From an uncultured Eubacteriales bacterium (GTDB lineage: Bacteria > Bacillota > Clostridia > Oscillospirales > Oscillospiraceae): 62,211 nucleotides of DNA. Shown piece by piece: positions 51,810-60,341 of this stretch. A program made the translations under genes and the position numbers. The stretch is from the NCBI GenBank assembly GCA_900321275.1, contig ONVI01000021.1:1-62211 (forward strand), read 5' to 3'. A model generated the notes under the pieces. The model saw only the letters and a program-made list of their open reading frames with translations, did no database searches and was not told where the DNA came from. Position 1 is the stretch's first letter. Each line of letters starts with the position of its first letter.

Positions 51810-52702
51810 TAGGCTTTGCCTCCTTCCTGAGCAGGAGCGGCGGGACGCGGGGCGCGGTTATAGCCGCCCTGGCCCTGGGGTCTGCTGCCGTAGGGCTGAC
51901 GGCGCTCGCCGCCCTGGCCCTGGCCCTGGGGACGACCCTCGCGGTTGTAGCCGCCGGGTCTGCGGTCGTCACGACGCTCGCCTCTGCGCTCACCGCCTCT
52001 GCGGTCGTCGCGGCGGCGGCGGTCGCCGGCGGGCTTGGAGAGATCCATCGTGCGCGGGGTGGTGCGCAGAGTCTGGGAGAGGACCTCGCCTTTGTAGATC
52101 CAGACCTTGACGCCGATACGGCCGTAGGTGGTGTTCGCTTCGGCAAAGCCGTAGTCGATGTCGGCACGAATGGTCTGAAGGGGAATGGTACCCTCGTGGT
52201 AGCACTCGCTGCGGGCAATCTCGGCGCCGCCGAGACGGCCGCCGCACTTGACCTTGATGCCGCGGGCGCCCATGCGCATGGCACGGCCCATGGCGTTCTT
52301 CATCGCGCGGCGGAAGCCGATGCGCTTCTCAAGCTGCTGGGCGATGTTCTCAGCGACGAGCTGAGCATTGGTGTCGGGGGTGCGGACTTCGACGATGGAG
52401 AGCGCGACGGACTTGCCGATCATCTTCTCCACGTCCTGGCGCAGCTTCTCGATCTGCTCGCCGCCCTTGCCGATGACCACGCCGGGTCTGGCGCAGTGGA
52501 TATAAATGCGGACCTTGGCGGAATCGCGCTCGATCTCGATGGTGGGAACGCCGGCGGAATAGAGGGTCTTCTTCAGAAATTCACGAATCTTGTAGTCCTC
52601 GACGATCAGCTCGCCGACCTTGTCCTCGCGTGCATACCAGCGGGAATCCCAGTCCTTGATAACGCCAACGCGCAGTCCATGCGGATTAACTTTCTGTCCC
52701 AT
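51809..52702 (-). CDS. rpsC: 30S ribosomal protein S3 with long Arg/Gly-rich tail
   Basis: 297 residues; the usual S3 is 210-230. The KH domain ([20 protein letters not shown]) and C-terminal S3 domain ([15 protein letters not shown]-like, [12 protein letters not shown]) are standard. The last ~70 residues add a low-complexity tail rich in Arg, Asp, Gly and Gln ([29 protein letters not shown]), probably disordered and located near the mRNA entry site. Clostridial S3 proteins often have such tails, but this one is long. Confidence 0.96.
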   Translation of the reverse strand: MGQKVNPHGLRVGVIKDWDSRWYAREDKVGELIVEDYKIREFLKKTLYSAGVPTIEIERDSAKVRIYIHCARPGVVIGKGGEQIEKLRQDVEKMIGKSVALSIVEVRTPDTNAQLVAENIAQQLEKRIGFRRAMKNAMGRAMRMGARGIKVKCGGRLGGAEIARSECYHEGTIPLQTIRADIDYGFAEANTTYGRIGVKVWIYKGEVLSQTLRTTPRTMDLSKPAGDRRRRDDRRGGERRGERRDDRRPGGYNREGRPQGQGQGGERRQPYGSRPQGQGGYNRAPRPAAPAQEGGKA

Positions 52703-52719
52703 AATTCTGCCTCCTTCCC

Positions 52720-53067
52720 TTAGTCTCTCTCAGCCACGGCGATCATGATGTGGCTGGTGCGTTTGTTGATGCGGTACATACGGCCCTGCGCTCTGGGCAT
52801 GCCCCTCTTGAGGATGGGGCCTGCGCCGACGTAAGTCTGGCAGACGTAGAGCTTCTCGGGATCCATTTCGAAGTTGTTCTCGGCGTTGGCCATGGCGCTC
52901 TTGAGCACCTTGATCATGAGCTCGCAGCCGGCCTTGGGGGTGTGCTCCATCAGGGCCAGGGCAAGCTTGGCGTCCTTGCCGCGGATCATGTTGCAGATGA
53001 TCTCGACCTTGCGGGGCGCGATACGGGCGTACTTGTGCTCCGCGCGGGCAATTTTCTTTTCGTCCAT
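52720..53067 (-). CDS. rplV: 50S ribosomal protein L22
   Basis: 115 residues. [35 protein letters not shown], and [14 protein letters not shown] with the beta-hairpin that lines the exit tunnel. Between rpsS and rpsC. Confidence 0.97.
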   Translation of the reverse strand: MDEKKIARAEHKYARIAPRKVEIICNMIRGKDAKLALALMEHTPKAGCELMIKVLKSAMANAENNFEMDPEKLYVCQTYVGAGPILKRGMPRAQGRMYRINKRTSHIMIAVAERD

Positions 53068-53079
53068 TGTCTGACCTCC

Positions 53080-53352
53080 TTACTTGCCGGTCTTGCTGCC
53101 GGCGTGGCCGCGGAAGGTACGGGTGGGGGCGAACTCGCCCAGCTTGTGGCCGACCATATCCTCGGTGACGTACACGGGCACATGACGGCGGCCGTCGTGG
53201 ACGGCGATGGTGTGTCCGACGAAGGACGGGAAGATCGTGGTGGAACGGCTCCAGGTCTTGACGACCTGCTTGGTGCCGCTCTTGTTCATCTCATCGACTC
53301 TCTTCAGCAGCTCGGGAGCGGCGAAGGGGCCTTTTTTAATGCTTCTGCTCAT
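53080..53352 (-). CDS. rpsS: 30S ribosomal protein S19
   Basis: 90 residues. [40 protein letters not shown] and [20 protein letters not shown]. Head of the 30S subunit, near S13. Confidence 0.97.
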   Translation of the reverse strand: MSRSIKKGPFAAPELLKRVDEMNKSGTKQVVKTWSRSTTIFPSFVGHTIAVHDGRRHVPVYVTEDMVGHKLGEFAPTRTFRGHAGSKTGK

Positions 53353-53366
53353 TTACGATTCCCTCC

Positions 53367-54158
53367 TTACTTGGCGTTGCGGCGCTTGACGATGAACTTA
53401 TCGGTGGCGTTCTTCGTCTTGCGGGTCTTGTAACCGAGTGCGGGCTTGCCCCACGGGGTCACAGGGCCGGGACGGCCGACGGGGGACTTGCCTTCGCCGC
53501 CGCCGTGCGGGTGATCGCAGGGGTTCATGACGGAGCCGCGGACGGTGGGACGGATACCCATGTGGCGCTTGCGGCCGGCCTTGCCGATGTGGACGTTGGC
53601 GTGGTCGATGTTGCCGACCTGGCCGATGGTGGCGAAGCAGTCCATGCGAACCTTGCGCATCTCACCGGAGGGGAGACGCACGGTGGCCATGCCGTTCTCC
53701 TTGGCCATGAGCTGAGCGGCGACGCCGGCGCTGCGGACAAGCTGCGCGCCCTTGCCGGGGTAGAGCTCGATGTTGTGGATAACGGTGCCGACGGGGATGT
53801 TCGCCATGGGCAGGGCGTTGCCGGGCTTGATGTCGGCGGCCGCGGAGGCCATGACGCTGTCGCCCGCGGTCAGGCCCACGGGGGCGAGAATGTAGCGGCG
53901 CTCGCCGTCTGCATACTCAACGAGGGCGATATACGCGCTGCGGTTGGGATCGTACTCGAGGCGGAGAACCTTGCCCTCGGCTTCGCGCTTGTCGCGCTTA
54001 AAGTCGATGACGCGGTACTTCTGGCGGTTGCCGCCGCCCTGGTGGCGGACGGTGATGTGGCCGTAGCTATTGCGGCCGGCGTTCTTCTTGAGAACCTCGG
54101 TCAGGCTCTTCTCGGGCCTGGCGTGCTTATCGACTCCGTCGAAGCCGGAGACGCTCAT
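53367..54158 (-). CDS. rplB: 50S ribosomal protein L2, N-terminus apparently shortened
   Basis: 263 residues; the usual length is about 273-277. The core is standard ([60 protein letters not shown] with the catalytic-centre His). The first ATG gives MSVSGFD, which aligns to about residue 15 of typical L2. The same frame upstream reads [12 protein letters not shown], resembling the conserved SRRxM of normal L2, but no start codon exists there before the rplW overlap. The AAGGAGG site is 17 bases from the ATG, an unusually long spacing. Either a deletion has removed the 5' end or initiation is atypical. Confidence 0.92.
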   Translation of the reverse strand: MSVSGFDGVDKHARPEKSLTEVLKKNAGRNSYGHITVRHQGGGNRQKYRVIDFKRDKREAEGKVLRLEYDPNRSAYIALVEYADGERRYILAPVGLTAGDSVMASAAADIKPGNALPMANIPVGTVIHNIELYPGKGAQLVRSAGVAAQLMAKENGMATVRLPSGEMRKVRMDCFATIGQVGNIDHANVHIGKAGRKRHMGIRPTVRGSVMNPCDHPHGGGEGKSPVGRPGPVTPWGKPALGYKTRKTKNATDKFIVKRRNAK

Positions 54159-54180
54159 GTGGCGTCTGTATTCTTCCTCC

Positions 54181-54477
54181 TTAAACCATGCCTTCGAAGA
54201 GCTCGATGTTCTTGGAATCGGCGCTCAGCTTGACGACGGCCTTCTTCCAGGAAGCGGTCTTGCCCTGGGGGTAAGCGCCCTGGCGCTTGGTCTTGCCGTG
54301 CATGGCGGTGGTGGTGACGTTGATCACTTTGACGTCGAAGATTTCCTCGATCGCTTTCTTGATCTCGATCTTGTTGGCGTCCTTTGCGACCTCAAAGGCA
54401 TACTTCTTGATGTCGAGGTCTTCCATGGACTGCTCGGTGATGATGGGGCGGATGATGATATCGTATGCGGTCTTCAT
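54181..54477 (-). CDS. rplW: 50S ribosomal protein L23
   Basis: 98 residues. [39 protein letters not shown], and the loop [14 protein letters not shown]. Docking site for trigger factor at the exit tunnel. The ATG overlaps the rplD stop by one base (TGATG). Confidence 0.97.
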   Translation of the reverse strand: MKTAYDIIIRPIITEQSMEDLDIKKYAFEVAKDANKIEIKKAIEEIFDVKVINVTTTAMHGKTKRQGAYPQGKTASWKKAVVKLSADSKNIELFEGMV

Positions 54478-55100
54478 CAGGCGAACACCTCCTCGATCTT
54501 GGCGAGGGCGGCCTTGTCAACCACCATCTTGCCGTTGGTGAGAATCATATAGGGGCTGAGGATGTTGGCGAAGGTGGTCTCGACGCCCTCGATGTTGCGG
54601 GCGGACTTGAGCACGTTCTCATCCACGTTCTCGGTCACGACAAGGGCCTTGCCGCTGACGCCGAGCTTGTTGAGGAAGTTCTTGAAGGTCTTAGTCTTGA
54701 TCTCGTCCATTTTCAGGCCGTCAATGACCAGGATCTCACCCTCGGCAGCCTTGGAGGACAGAGCCGACTTGAGCGCCAGGCGTCTGACCTTCTTGTTGAG
54801 GGTGTAGCTGTAATCGCGAGGCTTGGGAGCGAACGCGACGCCGCCGTGATACCACACGGGGGAGCCTGCGTAACCGGCGCGGGCGCGGCCGGTGCCCTTC
54901 TGACGCCAGGGCTTGCGGGTCGTGTAGCTGACCTCGCCCTTGGTGAGGGCGCTCTGGGTGCCCTGGCGGCAGTTGGCCAGATGGTTCTTGACCACGTCGT
55001 GCAGGACGCTCTTGTTCGGCTCGATGCCGAAGATGGCCTCGGAGAGCTCGATCGTGCCGATCTTCTCGCCTGCCATATTGAAAACGTTAGCAGTAGGCAT
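54477..55100 (-). CDS. rplD: 50S ribosomal protein L4
   Basis: 207 residues. EKIGTIELSEAIFGIEPNKS, the tunnel loop RKPWRQKGTGRARAGYAGSP and GGVAFAPKPRDYSYTLNKK. In E. coli L4 also controls S10-operon transcription and translation through the leader; a hairpin in the leader here makes similar control possible. Confidence 0.97.
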   Translation of the reverse strand: MPTANVFNMAGEKIGTIELSEAIFGIEPNKSVLHDVVKNHLANCRQGTQSALTKGEVSYTTRKPWRQKGTGRARAGYAGSPVWYHGGVAFAPKPRDYSYTLNKKVRRLALKSALSSKAAEGEILVIDGLKMDEIKTKTFKNFLNKLGVSGKALVVTENVDENVLKSARNIEGVETTFANILSPYMILTNGKMVVDKAALAKIEEVFA

Positions 55101-55119
55101 TTATGCTGCTCTCCTTTCT

Positions 55120-55848
55120 TTACTTGGTACGGGCGGAAGCCTTCTGCGGGTTGACACGCGCGGAGGCCTTCTGCGGGTTGAGGGAGATGCCGGCGGCTTC
55201 GCCCTTCTTGACGGGCTGAACCTTGACGGTATCCTTGATATAGACGATGCTGCCCTTGGGGCCGGGGACGGCGCCGCGGACGGCGATGAGGTTCAGATCC
55301 GCGTCGACCTTGACGATGTCGAGGTTCTGCACGGTGACCTGCTCAACGCCCATGTGGCCGGCCTGCTTCTTGCCCGGGAAGATGCGGGAGGGATCGGTGC
55401 TCGAGCCCATGGAACCCGCGTGACGGTGGACAGGACCGCCGCCGTGGCTGGTGGGGGTACGGCCCTGGCCGAAGCGCTTGATAACGCCGGCGTAGCCCTT
55501 GCCCTTGCTGGTGCCGGTGACGTCGACCTTCTCGCCCTCGGCGAAGATGTCGGCCTTTACGGTGTCGCCGACTTCGAGCTTGGAGCTGTCGGCAAGACGG
55601 AACTCCTTGAGGTGCTTCACAGCACCCACGCCGGCCTTTTTGAGGTGCCCGGCTTCGGGCTTGGTGAGCTTCTTCTCGGCTACTTCTTCATAACCGAACT
55701 GGACGGCCTCGTAGCCTTCCTTGTCCTTGGTCATCTTCTGGACGACCGTGCAGGGGCCGGCTTCGATGACGGTCACGGGAATGACCTTGCCGGCCTCGTC
55801 GAAGATCTGCGTCATGCCGACCTTCTTGCCAATGATGGCTTTCTTCAT
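55120..55848 (-). CDS. rplC: 50S ribosomal protein L3 with repeated C-terminal extension
   Basis: 242 residues, about 30 more than usual. Normal L3 core: KAIIGKKVGMTQIFDEAGKV, KGKGYAGVIKRFGQGRTPTS, HRHAGSMGSSTDPSRIFPGK. After the usual end (KVQPVKKG) follows a tail with a nine-residue direct repeat (NPQKASARV / NPQKASART). AAGGAGG before ATG. It is separated from rpsJ by 282 noncoding bases. Confidence 0.96.
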   Translation of the reverse strand: MKKAIIGKKVGMTQIFDEAGKVIPVTVIEAGPCTVVQKMTKDKEGYEAVQFGYEEVAEKKLTKPEAGHLKKAGVGAVKHLKEFRLADSSKLEVGDTVKADIFAEGEKVDVTGTSKGKGYAGVIKRFGQGRTPTSHGGGPVHRHAGSMGSSTDPSRIFPGKKQAGHMGVEQVTVQNLDIVKVDADLNLIAVRGAVPGPKGSIVYIKDTVKVQPVKKGEAAGISLNPQKASARVNPQKASARTK

Positions 55849-56130
55849 ATTTTTTCCTCCTTGGTTATTGGTTACCTCGCTTTCAATACGTTACCGGGAT
55901 CGTACAGGTTTTGAGCTTTTCGGCTCGACCGGAGACTTGCCGCGTTTCCCGCGTCTCGCCTGACCGGAGGCATGCCGCATTTCGCCCGACCGGAACTTCC
56001 GGAAGCGTATTCAGAGGCTGGCAACTTAACCCGTTTGCCGACGCAAGCGGCAAACAATGGGTCATTTATAATGTGTGGGTCCGATCACGCGACCGGAAGG
56101 GGCTTTGTCTCAGTGCCTGACTGTTTGAAA
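55849..56130 (-). other. 282-base noncoding gap between rpsJ and rplC
   Basis: No ORF of a known family. On the minus strand it contains three imperfect copies of a unit like TCCGGTCGGGCGAAATGCGG (around 55915-56000), a GCCGCTTGCGTCGGCAAAC stem, and CCGGTAAC just before the rplC site, as also seen before rpsH. rpsJ and rplC are normally only tens of bases apart, so this is an insertion or a regulatory spacer. Confidence 0.45.
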
Positions 56131-56445
56131 TCAGAGCTTGATTTCAATCTCGACGCCGGCAGGAACCTCGAGGCTCATCAGGGCCTCAACCGTCTTCTGG
56201 GTGGGGGCGATGATGTCGATGAGGCGCTTGTGGGTGCGGCGCTCGAACTGCTCACGGCTGTCCTTGTACTTGTGGACGGCGCGCAGGATGGTGACGATCT
56301 CGGTCTTGGTGGGCAGGGGGATGGGGCCGGAGACCTTGGCGTCCGTGCGCTTGGCGGCCTCGACGATGGTCTCGGCGGCCTTGTCGATGAGCTGGTGGTC
56401 ATAAGCCTTGAGGCGGATGCGGATCATGTTCTTTGCTGCTGCCAT
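56131..56445 (-). CDS. rpsJ: 30S ribosomal protein S10
   Basis: 104 residues. [55 protein letters not shown]. First gene of the superoperon. AAGGAG before ATG. Also known as the NusE transcription antitermination factor, which suits its place behind an attenuator-like leader. Confidence 0.97.
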   Translation of the reverse strand: MAAAKNMIRIRLKAYDHQLIDKAAETIVEAAKRTDAKVSGPIPLPTKTEIVTILRAVHKYKDSREQFERRTHKRLIDIIAPTQKTVEALMSLEVPAGVEIEIKL

Positions 56446-56559
56446 GGGTGTTTTTCTCCTTTTCGTACGTTTTGTTCGGCGACATTGGGTTCGCCCTTAT
56501 GCGTACGGATGAAACCTTCGCAATTCTCATACACACAACCGTGCGTATCAGGCCGCGTC

Positions 56560-56590
56560 CGAAAAACAAACCGGCTGTTGTGGCCGGTTT
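56560..56590 (-). promoter_or_regulatory. Attenuator-like hairpin in the S10 leader
   Basis: On the minus strand AACCGGC (56589-56583), a seven-base loop, GCCGGTT (56575-56569), then TTGTTTTTC. This has the form of an intrinsic terminator lying in the ~300-base leader before rpsJ. Further leader stems include GTACCGG/CCGGTAC (56657-56676). Confidence 0.55.
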
Positions 56591-56756
56591 CGCTCCGGTG
56601 CGCGCGATATACGCGTGTATCGGAGAGGTTTCAGCCGCCCGATTTCGTACCGGAAACAACCGGTACCGGACATACTCCACGGAAGTTACCTCGTTTTGAC
56701 GAGCAATCTCCCGCTTCATCGCATAATACGCTGTGCCTTCGCACGCGCGCTCTAAT

Positions 56757-56785
56757 AATATAACAGGCCGGTGAGCATAAGTCAA
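56757..56785 (-). promoter_or_regulatory. Main promoter of the S10-spc-alpha superoperon
   Basis: Minus strand: -35 TTGACT (56785-56780), 17-base spacer, -10 TATATT (56762-56757); an A/T-rich stretch (AAAATTTTTTACC) just upstream may serve as an UP element. Confidence 0.8.
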
Positions 56786-56876
56786 GAAAAATTTCGGCTT
56801 TTTGGTAAAAAATTTTCAGAAAGATTTGTGGGGATTGCCAAAGCAAAAAAGGGCTGTATCAAAACGAATTGATACC

Positions 56877-56900
56877 GTAGGGGAGGGTCTTGACCCTCCC
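56877..56900. repeat. REP-like palindrome
   Basis: GTAG followed by GGGAGGGTC-TT-GACCCTCCC. Same GTAG-plus-palindrome layout as the element at 10711-10734 read on the minus strand. Confidence 0.45.
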
Positions 56901-56930
56901 GCGCGGAAAAAACCGAATCAGCGCAGAAAT

Positions 56931-56968
56931 GTGGGGCAAATCCGTAGAAATATTCGGATTCGCCCCAC
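56931..56968 (+). terminator. Hairpin upstream of the superoperon promoter
   Basis: Stem GTGGGGCAAATCCG/CGGATTCGCCCCAC with a ten-base loop, followed on the plus strand by GTTTTT. The T-run faces away from the minus-strand secreted protein gene; it may belong to the adjacent REP-like element. The rest of 56786-57024 holds nothing recognisable. Confidence 0.4.
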
Positions 56969-57024
56969 GTTTTTCAAGCTTTATGCGTTTAATACCATTA
57001 TCCAATATATTTGATCTGTTTGCG

Positions 57025-57672
57025 TCAGCCGCCGTAGACGAGCACGCCGTTGACCCAGTAGTAGCCGGGCGCGCAGTCGGGGGTGATAACGGTGCCGTCG
57101 GTGTAGTAGTTGTTGCCGTTCTCGTCGATGTAGACGGGGATGTCATTGTCGTAGACCACGGTGCCGTCGGAATAGACGCGGGCTCCGTCAACGATGATGT
57201 AGTCGGGCTCATAGTAGTCGTAGCAGACGGTGACGGGATCGGTGACGACGGTGGTCGGAGCAGTGTAAACCGGAGCGCTGGGAACGAGGACGCTGATGGT
57301 GGCGACGGTCGTGGTGGTGCAGATGCTGCCGAGCTTGAAGCTGCAGTAGACTTCCCAGCCGTTCATGCCGGTCTGGAGGTTTGTAATCGTGAGGGTGTTG
57401 GTGCCCTGGCCGGTTACGCCGCTGCCGGGGAACTGGGCCCTGAAGTCGTCAAGGCTGTACTGGGTGCCGTTGGGGGCGACAAAGGCCCACTCGCTGCTCT
57501 CATAGTTGTTGGCGGCTGCAATGAAGGTGGCGGTCTCGCCGATGTAGTGGGTTTCGCTGGTGGGGTTCTTGGTGACGATAGTGACGTTATCGGCAAAGGC
57601 CGCGGAGCCGAGTGCGCAGATCATGGTGAGGGCCAGCGCCAGGGCAATGATCATTTTGACAGTAATCTTCAT
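57025..57672 (-). CDS. Secreted protein with Ig-like domain and repetitive Tyr/Asp-rich tail
   Basis: 215 residues from ATG 57672 with a classic signal peptide (MKITVKMIIALALAL, cleavage near AFA-D). Residues about 25-125 look like an Ig-like domain (YIGETATFIAAANN, GSGVTGQGTNTLTI, GWEVYCSFK). The C-terminal part has short repeated strands (DGARVYSDGTVVYDN, ENGNNYYTDGTVI) ending with YWVNGVLVYGG. No membrane anchor or sortase motif. AAGGAGA precedes this ATG, but a second in-frame ATG at 57738 has an AGGAGG site too and would add 22 polar residues. Function unknown. Confidence 0.7.
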   Translation of the reverse strand: MKITVKMIIALALALTMICALGSAAFADNVTIVTKNPTSETHYIGETATFIAAANNYESSEWAFVAPNGTQYSLDDFRAQFPGSGVTGQGTNTLTITNLQTGMNGWEVYCSFKLGSICTTTTVATISVLVPSAPVYTAPTTVVTDPVTVCYDYYEPDYIIVDGARVYSDGTVVYDNDIPVYIDENGNNYYTDGTVITPDCAPGYYWVNGVLVYGG

Positions 57673-57890
57673 GGTTTTGTTCTCCTTTCTGGTGTTGAGA
57701 TTGTTGTTGTTCGATCTATGAAGTGTGTTGGTATTCATTTTTGTATCCTCCTGTTGCGTTTTGTTTTTGTATCTCTCTTGCTTACGGGCACATAGTAACA
57801 CACGCATTATCACACAAGTGTCACATATTTTGGAAAGAAAAAAACAGGGGGAAAATGATTTCCTCCTGTCTTGTATTATTCAGTGTTTCC

Positions 57891-58676
57891 CTATAAAGCG
57901 TAATCCTCCAGGCACTGTTTCAGTCCGTCCACCGTACTGCGGAAGGAGATCCCCTGTTCTCTCAGCTTTGCGCAGTCCATCCACAGATTGTGCCGCGGCC
58001 CCGCGTCCGTGAGGCGGACGGGAAGCCCCAGCTCGTCCTTGAGCCACTGCGCGGTTTCCAGCATGGTCAGCGTGTTTTCACTGCCGTAGTTGTAGACCCC
58101 GCCGGGCAGGGAGGCGGCGGCACGCATGTTCTCCGCAACCTCGCGCACGTAAGTGATGCCGCGGCGTTGGGTCGCGGAGAAGGCCAGCTCCTTCTCCCGC
58201 AGCATGTTCATCAGAAAATTGTGCCGGTTCCTCACGCCGTACCGGGGCATGTCATACATCCAGGCCGCGCGCAGGAGTACCGTATCGGGGCTGAGCGCCA
58301 GCGCGCGGTTTTCCATCTCCAGCTTATGCCGCGCATAGAGATTGGCGGGGGCAGTCTCCCCTTCTGTGTACGGCCCATCTCCCCTGAGTCCGCCGTAGAC
58401 CTGGTCTGAGCTGAACAGCACCGTTTTGACCCCGGTTCGCACGAGGGCGAGGGGAATGATCACATTTGCCCGGTAAGAGGCCTCCGGGTTTTGCTCGCAG
58501 GTCGGGATGTCGGAGATCGCGGCGGTGTGGATGATGACGTCGGGCTCGGCTTCGTCCACGATTTTTCTGATATTGTCCTCCGACGCCTCCCGCAGCGGCG
58601 GCGCGCCCACAGCATGCAAGGCGTCCATGATCCGGGAGCCGACGAACCCCTTCGGCCCCGTGACAAGAATTTTCAT
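57891..58676 (-). CDS. RmlD-like NAD(P)-dependent sugar reductase/epimerase
   Basis: 261 residues, extended short-chain dehydrogenase. NAD(P) site VTGPKGFVG (5-13), SSDQVYGG (89-96), catalytic YARHK (Tyr114, Lys118). The RmlD family reduces dTDP-4-keto sugars (rhamnose pathway) or acts as MAT2B-like reductase; no rml genes are adjacent, so the substrate is open. The gene ends with TAG, showing that TAG is used as a normal stop in this genome. Confidence 0.8.
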   Translation of the reverse strand: MKILVTGPKGFVGSRIMDALHAVGAPPLREASEDNIRKIVDEAEPDVIIHTAAISDIPTCEQNPEASYRANVIIPLALVRTGVKTVLFSSDQVYGGLRGDGPYTEGETAPANLYARHKLEMENRALALSPDTVLLRAAWMYDMPRYGVRNRHNFLMNMLREKELAFSATQRRGITYVREVAENMRAAASLPGGVYNYGSENTLTMLETAQWLKDELGLPVRLTDAGPRHNLWMDCAKLREQGISFRSTVDGLKQCLEDYAL

Positions 58677-58739
58677 AAGCGAATTCCTCCCCTGTTTGCC
58701 GCGATTTCGGCCGTGTCGTCATGGCCGGCCATGACGGCG

Positions 58740-59177
58740 TTATTGCGCCGCCTTTTTCAGAAGCTTTACGATCTCGTCCTGAACGGGCATGCGCGCGCGG
58801 CGGGGCCAGGCGGATTCGTAGTCCTTCAGAAGCACTGCGGCGTGCTCCCTGCCGAGGCCGGGGATCAGCGTTTTTGACAGGCCCTGTACCGCGATCAGCA
58901 TCCAGTGGGCGATCTTCGGTTCGGTGTATCGCTCCGCAAAGCCGAAGAGCTTTTCCAGCACCGTGTAAAGCGCGGCGGAATCGGGTTTTTCGGCGGCAAA
59001 ATCGGAGAGCAGCTCCCCCAGCGCCTGCCCGAAGAGCTCGTGCAGGGGATCGTCCGAGGGGCCGAATTTGAGCCCGAAGAGCTCGGTGGGCCTGCGGTTT
59101 CGTTCCTGCTTTTCGCAGTCGGAGAGATAGTCGTTCAGAAGCCGGTCCATCCGGGCGAGGTAAAAATCAAGATTCAT
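58740..59177 (-). CDS. Conserved hypothetical protein
   Basis: 145 residues, soluble, probably all-helical. ATG 59175-59177 (MNLDFYLARMDRLLNDYL) has GGAGAT nine bases upstream; the longer open frame runs into a repeat. HELFGQALGELLSDF and YTVLEKLFGFAERYTEPKI are amphipathic. No family is recognised. It lies 63 bases upstream of the RmlD-like gene on the same strand and could share its transcript. Confidence 0.6.
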   Translation of the reverse strand: MNLDFYLARMDRLLNDYLSDCEKQERNRRPTELFGLKFGPSDDPLHELFGQALGELLSDFAAEKPDSAALYTVLEKLFGFAERYTEPKIAHWMLIAVQGLSKTLIPGLGREHAAVLLKDYESAWPRRARMPVQDEIVKLLKKAAQ

Positions 59178-59202
59178 GGTGATATCTCCATAGAATGTAA
59201 TC

Positions 59203-59284
59203 CCGAAGAGAGAAGCGGCGAAGGATCTTTTCTTCGTGGATAATGCCATTCGGAAAAGATCCTTCGCTGCGCTTGGGATGACAA
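59203..59284. repeat. Palindromic dispersed repeat (GAAGGATCTTTTC type)
   Basis: GAAGGATCTTTTC (59219-59231) and GAAAAGATCCTTC (59252-59264) form perfect arms, flanked by GTAATCCCGAAG and TTGGGATGAC. Related to the element at 29020-29100. Confidence 0.6.
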
Positions 59285-59305
59285 AGCCAAAATACGGCGT
59301 TTGTC

Positions 59306-60316
59306 TTACTTCTTTGCCAGGTACTTGCGCACGTCGAGTGCGACGGCCACGACGATGACGATGCCCTGTACGATGTAGTTGTAGTACGGGTTGACGCCCA
59401 GGAACTGGAGCACGATCTTCAGCAGCTCGAACACCAGCACGCCGACGAGCACGCCGCTGACGGTACCGATACCGCCGGTGGTGGAGACGCCGCCGATGGT
59501 GCAGGCCGCGATGGCTTCGAGCTCATAGCCCATGCCCATGGAGGTGGAGGCGCCGCCGGTCTTGCCCGCCAGCAGCCAGCCCGCGATGGCGTACATCACG
59601 CCCGCGGTGGTGTAGATGAGCATCAGGGTCTTGGTGGTGTTGACGCCGGAGACCTCCGCCGCGACCTCGTTGCCGCCGATGGCGTACATGTATTTGCCGT
59701 GGCGCATCTTGTTGTACAGGAACCAGAAGAGCACGCCGAAGATTGCCGCCACAAACAGCAGGTATGGCAGATGGAAGCCGTTGGAGTTGCCGATGCGGCC
59801 GTTGATGAGGTCGATGAAGCCCTTCTGGAAGCCGCCGATGGGCTGCGCGTCGGTGACGACGAGGCAGATACCGTAGACGATGGTCTGGGTACCCAGGGTG
59901 GCGATGAAGGGCGGCACCTTCAGCAGCGTGATGATCGCGCCGTTGAGAAGGCCGAGGGCAGCGCCGAGGGCGATGACGATCAGCAGCACGATGAACATGT
60001 TCAGTTCAGGCACCGCTTTCCACAGCTTGCCGGAATAATCGGCGCGCTGGATCAGGATGCCGGTGAGGCACGCGGCCAGGCCTGCCTGACGGCCGGCGGA
60101 CAGGTCGGTGCCCTTGGTGATGAGGCAGCCGGAGACGCCGAGCGCGATCAGGAAGCGGACGGCGGTATTGCTCATGAGGTTGCCGAAGTTCTTCCAGGAG
60201 AAGAAGTTGTCCTTCGTAAAGCCGACGATGATCGCGACGATGACCAGCATGACGACGATCGGGTTGGCCTTGACGTATTTTATGAATTTCTTGCCGAAGC
60301 TTTCGTTGTTGTTCAT
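59306..60316 (-). CDS. mglC: Galactose/methyl-galactoside-type ABC transporter permease
   Basis: 336 residues with eight to ten hydrophobic helices. BPD_transp_2 (RbsC/MglC) features: LIALGVSGCLITKGTDLSAGR, and the coupling region ANEVAAEVSGVN-like GGNEVAAEVSGVNTTKTLM. Sugar uptake together with MglA and MglB. It starts 25 bases after mglA ends. The galactose assignment follows from sequence length and neighbours; ribose or another sugar is possible. Confidence 0.9.
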   Translation of the reverse strand: MNNNESFGKKFIKYVKANPIVVMLVIVAIIVGFTKDNFFSWKNFGNLMSNTAVRFLIALGVSGCLITKGTDLSAGRQAGLAACLTGILIQRADYSGKLWKAVPELNMFIVLLIVIALGAALGLLNGAIITLLKVPPFIATLGTQTIVYGICLVVTDAQPIGGFQKGFIDLINGRIGNSNGFHLPYLLFVAAIFGVLFWFLYNKMRHGKYMYAIGGNEVAAEVSGVNTTKTLMLIYTTAGVMYAIAGWLLAGKTGGASTSMGMGYELEAIAACTIGGVSTTGGIGTVSGVLVGVLVFELLKIVLQFLGVNPYYNYIVQGIVIVVAVALDVRKYLAKK

Positions 60317-60341
60317 ATCCCAATCCTCCGATTATTACGAC

